DNA of 20,412 bases, from positions 5,006-25,417 of the forward strand of contig DDSI01000025.1 in assembly GCA_002343335.1 (NCBI GenBank), given 5' to 3'. The stretch's first letter is position 1. The number at the start of each line of letters is the position of its first letter. The notes under the pieces are model-generated. The model made no database searches. It was given only the letters and a program-made list of their open reading frames with translations, and was not told where the DNA came from. Both the position numbers and the translations under genes were made by a program. Below are positions 14,631-20,412 of this stretch, in pieces. Origin of the DNA: Bacteriovoracaceae bacterium UBA2394. Its GTDB lineage: Bacteria > Bdellovibrionota > UBA2394.

Positions 14631-15326
14631 ATGAAACAGTGGATGGTAGTTGGTTCGTTGAGCACGTTACTTACTGGTTGTGTGACGGAAATGGGCCCCG
14701 CGCATGGGACTCTCACCGCACATCGAGATTTGAAATTTAGAACGGTATTTAGTTCGCCCATTGAAATGCAGGCGGGAGAATCGCAACCCGCGGTATTTAA
14801 GGTGGACGGTGCCATTCGAGAAATTCAAATGGAACTGAAGGATAAGAAAGTCGTCTTCGGTTGGGCTAAGGGCGAAGGCGATTCGGTTTATTCTAGTCCC
14901 AAAGATTCCAATCAAAATCTAAATGACTTGAAATTGGGCGCCCGCGCGACCCGAAAATTTTTGGATAGCGACACGAGCACCTATGAAGGCACGGAAAGCT
15001 GCACCTACAAAGTGGCGCGACAGGTCTGGGTGTGCCGGGATCGTGATCGTGGACGCGATCGAGATCGTCATGAAGATCGGGGTGATCGCTATGATAGAGA
15101 TCGTAACCGCGGACGCGATCGTGACCATGGCCGTGAGCGGGATTGCCGATGGGAGACGGTGTATGACTCCTATCCTGGCCATCAACGCGTGCGCGTGACG
15201 ACGGTTACCACAGAATACGCGTTCAACGTCGATATTATCGACTCGGATAAGGCTGTGGTGGCGGACGCGAGTGGAGAGTACAGCGATGTAAGTCGATCTT
15301 CGCACCCCCTGGAGGCTTGCCGGTAA
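14631..15326 (+). CDS. Putative lipoprotein with Arg-Asp repeat tract
   Basis: Starting at ATG 14631 (GGGAG upstream) the 231-residue product has a lipoprotein signal: Met-Lys-Gln-Trp, a short hydrophobic core and a lipobox Leu-Leu-Thr-Gly-Cys with the lipidated Cys at 17. The frame is open 48 bases further upstream, but that extension hides the leader and crosses the inverted repeat. Residues 136-171 are an Arg-Asp repeat tract with some Gly, His and Tyr, bounded by Cys135 and Cys172, so a disulfide could close it into a charged loop. The encoding DNA is a run of imperfect GATCGN repeats (about 15036-15143). It ends four bases from a convergent gene. Family not recognised. Confidence 0.75.
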   Translation: MKQWMVVGSLSTLLTGCVTEMGPAHGTLTAHRDLKFRTVFSSPIEMQAGESQPAVFKVDGAIREIQMELKDKKVVFGWAKGEGDSVYSSPKDSNQNLNDLKLGARATRKFLDSDTSTYEGTESCTYKVARQVWVCRDRDRGRDRDRHEDRGDRYDRDRNRGRDRDHGRERDCRWETVYDSYPGHQRVRVTTVTTEYAFNVDIIDSDKAVVADASGEYSDVSRSSHPLEACR

Positions 15327-15330
15327 AAAA

Positions 15331-15537
15331 TTAAGGAATGGCTTCGCCAGCGCGAGCCTTGCGCTGGGAAGCATTCAATTTCTTACGCACCTTTTCATCG
15401 AATTTGAGTGCATAGTCCGTAAATGTTGCTTCAATAGGTTTTCGCTCACGAAGGGGTCCTCTCTTCGGAGTCTTTTCGAGACGGTTCAGGAGATAGTGAC
15501 TGATAGAGCCAAGGGCGGTTGGAAGCGAGCAAGCCAT
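15331..15537 (-). CDS. Small basic protein of unknown function
   Basis: I take ATG 15537 as the start, giving 68 residues: a Cys/Leu-containing beginning, then Lys- and Arg-rich helices ending Gln-Arg-Lys-Ala-Arg-Ala-Gly-Glu-Ala-Ile-Pro. A GGGA lies about eight bases upstream of the ATG. The frame stays open to TTG 15636, but a TATAAT on the minus strand (15581-15586) falls inside that extension, which therefore looks like promoter and leader. It converges with the lipoprotein gene, leaving a 4-base gap. No domain recognised; it could be a nucleic-acid-binding protein given its charge, which is speculation. Confidence 0.45.
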   Translation of the reverse strand: MACSLPTALGSISHYLLNRLEKTPKRGPLRERKPIEATFTDYALKFDEKVRKKLNASQRKARAGEAIP

Positions 15538-15580
15538 TTTGCATCCCGTAACGCAGTCTCCAGCCAAGCTTCGGAGCGAG

Positions 15581-15586
15581 ATTATA
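15581..15586 (-). promoter_or_regulatory. Candidate -10 box for the small basic protein gene
   Basis: ATTATA on the plus strand reads TATAAT on the minus strand, 44 bases upstream of the chosen ATG. The expected -35 position reads TACATA, a poor match, so the promoter call rests on the perfect -10 alone. Confidence 0.35.
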
Positions 15587-15641
15587 TAAAATCGAAAGTG
15601 GTTTATGTAGAAAATGAAGTCACGGGAACAGCTCAAGGCAA

Positions 15642-16292
15642 CTAATTTCGACTGCTTATCTGCCTAAGGACAATTCCAATCTGCTGTCCGGAATGCGAAC
15701 CCGACGTTTCCATGCACGCCTCCGGTTCGCTTAATTCTCCGAACAAAGTTCTTCCAATTCTTTGATAACTTTTTAATTTTTCCAATGGATCATCGCCAAT
15801 GGCCGCATTGTAGAAAGCTCCGGTAACGGAATCGCATTTTAGGGAAAGTCGATAAAAGGCGGAGAAGCGAGAGCAAATTTCTTTGCACTCGGTCGCGGGA
15901 CATGACTCCGAGCAAGAGTAGGTCGTTTCCACCCCAATGAGTGGAAATTCCGCCGAAGATTCTTCATTCTTTATATGCTTAGAAGAGATCTCCACTTTGC
16001 AGGTGGAATAAGAGGGTACAAATATTGTGGTGTAATAGTCTGACGTCCAATTTACGACTGTCGATCCGTCCGCTGCCACCGACGAGATTCGAAGCATGTT
16101 TACTTCACCGACATTGTTTTCGAGCGACGCACTCAACCGAGCGTAGATATCGCCCTCACCGTCTTCTAAGTTCCACGAGCCCTTCAAACAGGCCATGTCT
16201 TCTAGCTGATATAGTCCGGCGCTGGGCAAATTCGCGCCCATCGCCGTCATGAGGCCAGAAAGAATGGTCACCAAGGTCAAAGCTACCGCCAT
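15642..16292 (-). CDS. Exported cysteine-rich protein of unknown function
   Basis: A 216-residue protein with a hydrophobic N-terminus (Met-Ala-Val-Ala-Leu-Thr-Leu-Val-Thr-Ile-Leu, about 1-20) that fits a signal peptide, although its n-region lacks basic residues. An in-frame TAA lies just upstream, so the ATG at 16292 is the first possible start; no Shine-Dalgarno is visible. Eight cysteines, four of them within Ser-Cys-Ser-Glu-Ser-Cys-Pro-Ala-Thr-Glu-Cys-Lys-Glu-Ile-Cys, suggest disulfide bonding in the periplasm or outside. The early part (Gly-Leu-Tyr-Gln-Leu-Glu-Asp and Lys-Gly-Ser-Trp-Asn-Leu) looks like a small beta domain. I do not recognise the family. Confidence 0.75.
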   Translation of the reverse strand: MAVALTLVTILSGLMTAMGANLPSAGLYQLEDMACLKGSWNLEDGEGDIYARLSASLENNVGEVNMLRISSVAADGSTVVNWTSDYYTTIFVPSYSTCKVEISSKHIKNEESSAEFPLIGVETTYSCSESCPATECKEICSRFSAFYRLSLKCDSVTGAFYNAAIGDDPLEKLKSYQRIGRTLFGELSEPEACMETSGSHSGQQIGIVLRQISSRN

Positions 16293-16371
16293 CTGAGGGG
16301 CTAGTTAGCAGCGGTCGATGAGGCTGTAAAGGGGCCCAAAGAGGGCCTCCTGACGATTTCGCGCCTATTAG

Positions 16372-16399
16372 TTGATCTGTGGAAAACGGGACTTATACT
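16372..16399 (+). promoter_or_regulatory. Candidate promoter of htpX
   Basis: TTGATC (16372-16377), a 16-base spacer and TATACT (16394-16399) resemble a housekeeping promoter. The start codon at 16410 follows eleven bases after the -10, with GGGAA between them, so the transcript leader would be very short. Confidence 0.5.
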
Positions 16400-16409
16400 G
16401 GGAATCACT

Positions 16410-17321
16410 ATGTTTAAACGAATCTTCCTCTTTCTGATTCTCAATATTTTGGTCGTGATGACCCTTTCTATTTTGGCCTCGGTTTTGGGAATTCGCCCCT
16501 ATTTGACGGCCAATGGTTTGGACATCACTCAGCTGGCGGCATTTTGTTTGCTTTGGGGTTTTGGGGGCGCATTTATATCGCTCGCACTTTCTCGAATCAT
16601 GGCCAAGTGGGCGATGGGCGTGCAGATCATTGATCCGAACACCACCGATGCGCGACTTCATAAACTGGTTTCAACGGTTCACCGATTGGCGAATGCGGCG
16701 GGCATTGAAAAAATGCCTGAAGTGGGAATCTACGATTCTCCGGAGATCAACGCATTTGCAACGGGACCTACAAAGAATCGCTCACTCGTAGCCGTATCGA
16801 CGGGATTGCTCGAGCGCATGCAGACCAATGAAGTCGAGGGCGTGCTTGGTCACGAAATCGCTCACGTTGCCAATGGAGATATGGTGACGATGACGTTGCT
16901 TCAAGGTGTGATCAACGCGTTCGTTTTATTCTTAGCGCGAATTTTGGCTTACGTCGTAGCCTCCGCTATGAAGGGCGATCGTAAAGATTCTGGAATTTCC
17001 ACTTTTGCCTACTACGGACTGCAAATTTTGTTTGAATTTGTATTCATGATTTTAGGCGCGATGGTGGTGGCGTGGTTTTCGCGCTATCGAGAATTTCGAG
17101 CGGATGAAGGCGGTGCTCGATATGCCGGTCGGGGAAATATGATCCAGGCTTTGAAGCGACTTAAAGAAAATTACGAAATTCCTAATGTGCAAGCAGCTCA
17201 CGCGTCTGTTCAAACGTTGCAGATCTCAGGAAAGCGATCGGGACTTTGGAAGTTGTTTGCTTCGCATCCGCCCCTCGATGATCGCATTGCAAGATTGAGC
17301 CAGCCTCAAGTCCTTGCGTAG
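16410..17321 (+). CDS. htpX: HtpX-type membrane zinc metalloprotease (M48)
   Basis: HtpX is an inner-membrane protease involved in quality control of membrane proteins, with its active site facing the cytoplasm. The 303-residue protein has two N-terminal membrane segments (about 4-26 and 38-60), the zinc motif His148-Glu149-Ile-Ala-His152, two further hydrophobic segments (about 160-185 and 200-222) and the third ligand Glu228 in Arg-Glu-Phe-Arg-Ala-Asp-Glu. The Asn-Ala-Phe-Ala-Thr-Gly motif before the active site and the C-terminal His-Pro-Pro-Leu-Asp-Asp-Arg-Ile are also present. Length and order match the family. It appears monocistronic, with its own promoter and a strong hairpin after it. 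Confidence 0.95.
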   Translation: MFKRIFLFLILNILVVMTLSILASVLGIRPYLTANGLDITQLAAFCLLWGFGGAFISLALSRIMAKWAMGVQIIDPNTTDARLHKLVSTVHRLANAAGIEKMPEVGIYDSPEINAFATGPTKNRSLVAVSTGLLERMQTNEVEGVLGHEIAHVANGDMVTMTLLQGVINAFVLFLARILAYVVASAMKGDRKDSGISTFAYYGLQILFEFVFMILGAMVVAWFSRYREFRADEGGARYAGRGNMIQALKRLKENYEIPNVQAAHASVQTLQISGKRSGLWKLFASHPPLDDRIARLSQPQVLA

Positions 17322-17325
17322 TCGA

Positions 17326-17354
17326 TGAAAATTGACGCGCTTCGTCAATTTTCA
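17326..17354 (+). terminator. Strong hairpin terminator after htpX
   Basis: TGAAAATTGACG (17326-17337) and CGTCAATTTTCA (17343-17354) form a perfect 12-bp stem with a 5-base loop, five bases after the htpX stop. The 3' arm carries TTTT and is followed by AAATTT, consistent with intrinsic termination and with separate transcription of the flagellin gene. Confidence 0.7.
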
Positions 17355-17401
17355 AATTTCTGTGGCGCATCAGACGCTTAGCAACTACTGCGGCGCATCT
17401 C

Positions 17402-17428
17402 TCAATTTATGCTCGGAAAGGCCGAAAT
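17402..17428 (+). promoter_or_regulatory. Possible flagellar sigma-28-type promoter for the flagellin gene
   Basis: TCAATTTA (17402-17409), eleven bases, then GCCGAAAT (17421-17428) resemble the enterobacterial FliA consensus TAAAGTTT-N11-GCCGATAA with 5/8 and 6/8 matches. The start codon at 17441 would lie only about six bases beyond the expected transcription start, which weakens the call unless the second Met codon (17456) is used. Confidence 0.35.
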
Positions 17429-17440
17429 CAGGGTAGCGCC

Positions 17441-19375
17441 ATGTGCGCGACCTTTATGAGAATTGGAGCCTTTCAAAGCTTTTACTCCCCCTCTGCCTTG
17501 GCCAAAACGCAGGCGGCGATCGGTCGTTCCTTGGAGCGCCTTTCGGCGGGCAAACGCGTTCTTACTCCGCGGGATGATTCAGCCGCCTATACCATGGGCG
17601 TCAAATTGGACTCGCAGATCCGCGGCCTTTCGAGCTCATCTTTGAACATCAATCAGGCAAAGGGCCTATTGGAAACTGCGGACAATGCGATCTCTACTCA
17701 AATGGAGATCCTACGAGCCATGCGTGACATCGGACTCCAGGCTCAGAATTCGACACTCACTCAGATGGAGCGCTCGGATATGCAGGGCCAGTTGCAGACA
17801 TTGATGTCGGAATTTCATCGCATCACGAATGAAACGGAATTTGGCGGAAAAAAACTTTTGAACGGAAATTTTGGATCCCAAACAGTCAGTATTTCGGACG
17901 GCGGCCAAGGAAGTGTAGCGCTTAACCTTCCCAACTTTTCAGGATCGAATGCTTTTCTGAAGGATGTAGGGCTTGGCCGGTTTAACACGCAAAGGACTTA
18001 CGCGGCTGGAGACGCGCCTGGAGATGTGGTGAGCGGAGATGTGAATGGAGATGGCGTGATCGATGCGGTCGTCGCAAATACAGGGACGGGGGATAATATC
18101 GGGATTCATTTGGGAAGGGGCGATGGCGTTCTTTATTCGCAGCGCACAATTTCCGTGGGTGCGAGTCCAGGACAACTTAAGTTGGCTGATGTAACGGGCG
18201 ATGGTCATCTCGACATCATTCATTCCGAGGCTCTTTCAACACAGATTGCGATCCATGTGGGAAATGGCGACGGCACTTTTCAAACTCGAACTACGCTGAG
18301 CGTGGGGGCGAGCGGATCTGGCCGCATTCAGCTTGGAGACTATGATAACGATGGAGATCTGGATCTCTTTCATTCGGGAAACACAACGAACGGGGTTTAC
18401 TACCGGACGAACAATGGGGACGGAACTTTTACGACTGCTAACACTATCGCCGTTCCTTTGGTGGGGGATTTTAGACTCGGCGATGTTAACAAGGATGGGT
18501 TTGTGGATGTCGTCGTTTCCGACATCAGCAATGCCGAAATTGAAACTCATTTAGGTAATGGAACATCTTTCAGTTTGTATTCAAGCAATAATACGTCAGC
18601 ACTCGGAAGCGAGACAATTGACCTCATCACAGCTCTTGCCGATTTAGACCGCGACGGCGATCTCGATGTGATCGGCTATCATACTGGCAGCAGTGCGACG
18701 CAGGGATTTTCCAACAATGGTTTGGGGGCATTTACATTCACGGGTACTTGGTCCGGACTTCAGGATACGGGGGTTTCCACTTATTTGGATTTTGATCAGG
18801 ACGGCAATATCGATCGCATCATCGCCAATGGGAGCACGATCACCTACTACCGTGGATTTACTGGGTTAAATTTCTTAAACAGTTTTGATGGAGCCTTTGT
18901 CGCAACCGCCACGATCAGTTTGTCTGGTGCTGCTGGGGGGGTTGGCACTGGGGATTTCAATGCGGATGGAACACTCGATATTTTGCTTTCGGATACAGGC
19001 AATGACCTCATCAGTGTTTCCCAACAAAAAACTCGAAAGGGTGCGGCGCTCGGAAATATTGCTGTGAATTCCTCAGCGGAGGCTCAGAATTTAGTGGCCA
19101 TTTTGGATGACACTCTTTCTCTGCTTCAAACTGAAAGAGATTCCATCGCAGCCGTTCACTCCCGTTTAGAATATGCGGCGAGTGCGAACCTGCTACTCTC
19201 AGATTCTCTTAGTGAAGCGAAGTCCCGCGCTGTGGATTTAGACATTGCCACAGAAGTGGCGGAGTACACGCGGCTTCAAATTTTGCAAGGCGCTCAGGTC
19301 GCAATCGCAGCTCATTCTAATTTGAGCGCTCAGATTATTCTAGGCCTGGTCAATGCAGGAGGATTTGGAACATGA
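17441..19375 (+). CDS. fliC: Flagellin with seven FG-GAP/VCBS-like repeats inserted in the variable region
   Basis: Filament subunit exported by the flagellar type III apparatus. Residues 6-165 are a flagellin N-terminal D0/D1 region (Leu-Ser-Ala-Gly-Lys-Arg-Val, Asp-Asp-Ser-Ala-Ala-Tyr, Leu-Leu-Glu-Thr-Ala, Phe-Gly-Gly-Lys-Lys-Leu-Leu-Asn-Gly). Residues 545-644 are the C-terminal D1/D0 region (Leu-Glu-Tyr-Ala-Ala-Ser-Ala-Asn, Ser-Arg-Ala-Val-Asp-Leu-Asp-Ile-Ala-Thr-Glu). Between them are seven Asp-x-(Asp/Asn)-x-Asp-Gly-x-x-Asp calcium-loop motifs starting at residues 200, 250, 300, 348, 401, 450 and 505, each followed by a beta-rich segment: the pattern of a seven-bladed FG-GAP/integrin-alpha-like propeller. 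The start is ATG 17441 (GGG upstream) or ATG 17456. The stop overlaps the next gene by four bases. At 644 residues it is far longer than common flagellins. Confidence 0.9.
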   Translation: MCATFMRIGAFQSFYSPSALAKTQAAIGRSLERLSAGKRVLTPRDDSAAYTMGVKLDSQIRGLSSSSLNINQAKGLLETADNAISTQMEILRAMRDIGLQAQNSTLTQMERSDMQGQLQTLMSEFHRITNETEFGGKKLLNGNFGSQTVSISDGGQGSVALNLPNFSGSNAFLKDVGLGRFNTQRTYAAGDAPGDVVSGDVNGDGVIDAVVANTGTGDNIGIHLGRGDGVLYSQRTISVGASPGQLKLADVTGDGHLDIIHSEALSTQIAIHVGNGDGTFQTRTTLSVGASGSGRIQLGDYDNDGDLDLFHSGNTTNGVYYRTNNGDGTFTTANTIAVPLVGDFRLGDVNKDGFVDVVVSDISNAEIETHLGNGTSFSLYSSNNTSALGSETIDLITALADLDRDGDLDVIGYHTGSSATQGFSNNGLGAFTFTGTWSGLQDTGVSTYLDFDQDGNIDRIIANGSTITYYRGFTGLNFLNSFDGAFVATATISLSGAAGGVGTGDFNADGTLDILLSDTGNDLISVSQQKTRKGAALGNIAVNSSAEAQNLVAILDDTLSLLQTERDSIAAVHSRLEYAASANLLLSDSLSEAKSRAVDLDIATEVAEYTRLQILQGAQVAIAAHSNLSAQIILGLVNAGGFGT

Positions 19376-20130
19376 GAAATTTAAAGATCGCGATTCTACT
19401 CGCAGAAGATCCTCGCTTCTATTCGCATCACGGCATCGATTTTTTCTCCATTCTTTTAGCCCTTCGGGATTGGTGGAAAATAGGAAGGCTTGTCGGCGCA
19501 TCCACGCTTACCCAGCAGCTTGCAAAGAATTTAAGAAACACACCAAAGCGAAGTGTTTGGAACAAGTTTATTGAAGGCGTTCACGCCCTCTATTTGGAGT
19601 GGCGGTATTCTAAAGAGGAAATTCTTAAGATGTATTTAAATTGCGCAGAGTGGGGAGCTGGAGTTTATGGGATAGAAGAAGCTGCTCAACATTATTTCCA
19701 AAAAACTCCCGATACTCTTACGGGTGCGGAGGGGGCTTTTCTTGCCGCCATTTTAAAGGAGCCTCGCTATCATGAAGAACGATTCTTTGCAGCCGCTCCA
19801 CTCACCCTAGAATTGAGAACTCGCATGGCTCGATTATTACTTTGGGGGCATTTTTTGGAACAGGGAGAGCTTCGGCATACCGTCCGACTTGAAGAGAGTG
19901 AAGATCTAGAAGTCGCGTTCGAGCAGATCCGTCAGTTGAGCGATACCCGGGTCCAGACTGGTTACGTCCGAATGACACAGCTTGAATTCAATTCCTTCGT
20001 TCGGCGATATTGTTTAGCATCCTCTCAGAATGTTGCTGACATCGCAGATCGATCTCAAATCGCAGGAAGCCCAGGCAAACCAATCTTATCATTTAAATCT
20101 GCAAGAGAAGTTGCGAGCAGCCCTTGCTAA
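19372..20130 (+). CDS. Family GT51 peptidoglycan glycosyltransferase without N-terminal membrane anchor
   Basis: GT51 enzymes polymerise lipid II into glycan strands. The signature motifs are present in order: Glu12-Asp13-Pro-Arg-Phe-Tyr-Ser-His-His-Gly (motif I with the catalytic Glu), Gly-Ala-Ser-Thr-Leu-Thr-Gln-Gln-Leu (43-51), Lys-Phe-Ile-Glu, and [10 protein letters not shown]. No transpeptidase domain follows, as in monofunctional MtgA. Motif I begins only 11 residues from the start, so the usual membrane anchor and leading segment are missing. The start is supported by AGGAGG at about 19358 and an ATGA overlap with the flagellin stop. The last 33 residues overlap the next gene in another frame and look like a non-family tail. 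How it would reach the periplasm is unclear. Confidence 0.82.
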   Translation: MRNLKIAILLAEDPRFYSHHGIDFFSILLALRDWWKIGRLVGASTLTQQLAKNLRNTPKRSVWNKFIEGVHALYLEWRYSKEEILKMYLNCAEWGAGVYGIEEAAQHYFQKTPDTLTGAEGAFLAAILKEPRYHEERFFAAAPLTLELRTRMARLLLWGHFLEQGELRHTVRLEESEDLEVAFEQIRQLSDTRVQTGYVRMTQLEFNSFVRRYCLASSQNVADIADRSQIAGSPGKPILSFKSAREVASSPC

Positions 20131-20412
20131 GGCGCGAGAGGGTGGCGGCAACGAACTTCGTCAAAAACACACCGCCCGAAATAAACTCTTCGTACGCGAT
20201 CGAATTGGCAAATTAATTGATCCAGACTCTCCCTTTTTGGAGCTAAGCGCGCTGGCGGCCAATGGCATGTATGATCATCAGGCTCCAGCGGCCGGAGTGG
20301 TCACGGGGATCGGGCGTGTTTCGGGATCCGAAGTAATGATCATCGCCAATGATGCCACCGTGAAGGGCGGCACCTATTACCCGATGACGGTGAAAAAGCA
20401 CCTGCGCGCGCA
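20030..20412 (+). CDS. Acyl-CoA carboxylase beta subunit, probably methylcrotonyl-CoA carboxylase (3' end outside window)
   Basis: The biotin-dependent carboxyltransferase subunit would move carboxyl from carboxybiotin to an acyl-CoA such as 3-methylcrotonyl-CoA in leucine breakdown. The visible 127 residues show the N-terminal family pattern: Gly-Gly-Gly with [47 protein letters not shown]. The Thr-Tyr-Tyr-Pro segment favours methylcrotonyl- over propionyl-CoA carboxylase. ATG 20030 gives a family-like beginning (Ser-Gln-Ile-Asp-Leu-Lys-Ser) but has no Shine-Dalgarno and lies 101 bases inside the GT51 frame. The frame is open to the window edge. Confidence 0.85.
   Translation, partial: MLLTSQIDLKSQEAQANQSYHLNLQEKLRAALAKAREGGGNELRQKHTARNKLFVRDRIGKLIDPDSPFLELSALAANGMYDHQAPAAGVVTGIGRVSGSEVMIIANDATVKGGTYYPMTVKKHLRA

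Noticed and set aside
14919..15374. 151-codon minus-strand frame opposite the lipoprotein
   Set aside because: Its Ile/Ala/Thr repeats are the antisense reading of the Arg-Asp repeat DNA; the plus-strand frame has lipobox, Shine-Dalgarno and a sensible end.
15538..15636. Longer 101-codon version of the small basic protein
   Set aside because: The extension starts at a TTG without Shine-Dalgarno and contains a perfect TATAAT on its own strand, so it looks like promoter and leader DNA.

Overview
The window looks like a chromosomal segment of a Gram-negative, flagellated bacterium, most likely Bdellovibrionota (Bdellovibrio-like) or a nearby lineage. This is inferred from a Tad/Flp pilus module with a MinD-CpaF fusion, a flagellin gene, many small secreted or lipid-anchored proteins of unknown function, and moderate GC with frequent TTG/GTG starts. 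No rRNA gene or other strict taxonomic marker is present, so the assignment is tentative.

Layout. (1) 1-6178, plus strand: the 3' part of an unidentified small charged protein, then a compact Tad (type IVc/Flp pilus) operon: cpaB, cpaC (secretin), a fused MinD-like/CpaF ATPase, and a TadB-type platform protein, with overlapping or near-overlapping joints. A small convergent membrane-protein gene lies at 6175-6480. (2) 6577-6666: tRNA-Ser(CGA). (3) About 6669-11749: a 5-kb integrated element inserted at the 3' end of that tRNA. It has a partial duplicate of the tRNA end at its right border, TTGCTTC-type arm repeats at both ends, a tyrosine integrase and an excisionase-like HTH protein. Its cargo is two divergent genes: an AAA ATPase/DUF4143 protein, and an apparently exported protein with a GNAT-like region plus a SAM methyltransferase domain. 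A 450-base stretch between cargo and excisionase holds a 27-base palindrome, a 32-codon ORF with a near-perfect Shine-Dalgarno, and a long branched inverted repeat. (4) 11790-16292: chromosomal genes for envelope or secreted products: a trypsin-like protease, a LysR regulator, a spondin-domain protein, a lipoprotein with an Arg-Asp tract and, on the minus strand, a small basic protein and a cysteine-rich exported protein. (5) 16410-17321: HtpX membrane protease, closed by a strong hairpin. (6) 17441-20412: an unusually large flagellin, a family GT51 peptidoglycan glycosyltransferase translationally coupled to it, and the 5' end of an acyl-CoA (probably methylcrotonyl-CoA) carboxylase beta subunit.

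The most striking item is the flagellin. Its conserved N- and C-terminal helical regions flank about 350 residues made of seven regularly spaced FG-GAP/VCBS-type calcium-binding repeats, as expected for a seven-bladed beta-propeller displayed on the filament surface. The tRNA-borne mini-element with its exported methyltransferase cargo and structured intergenic DNA is the second place to look.
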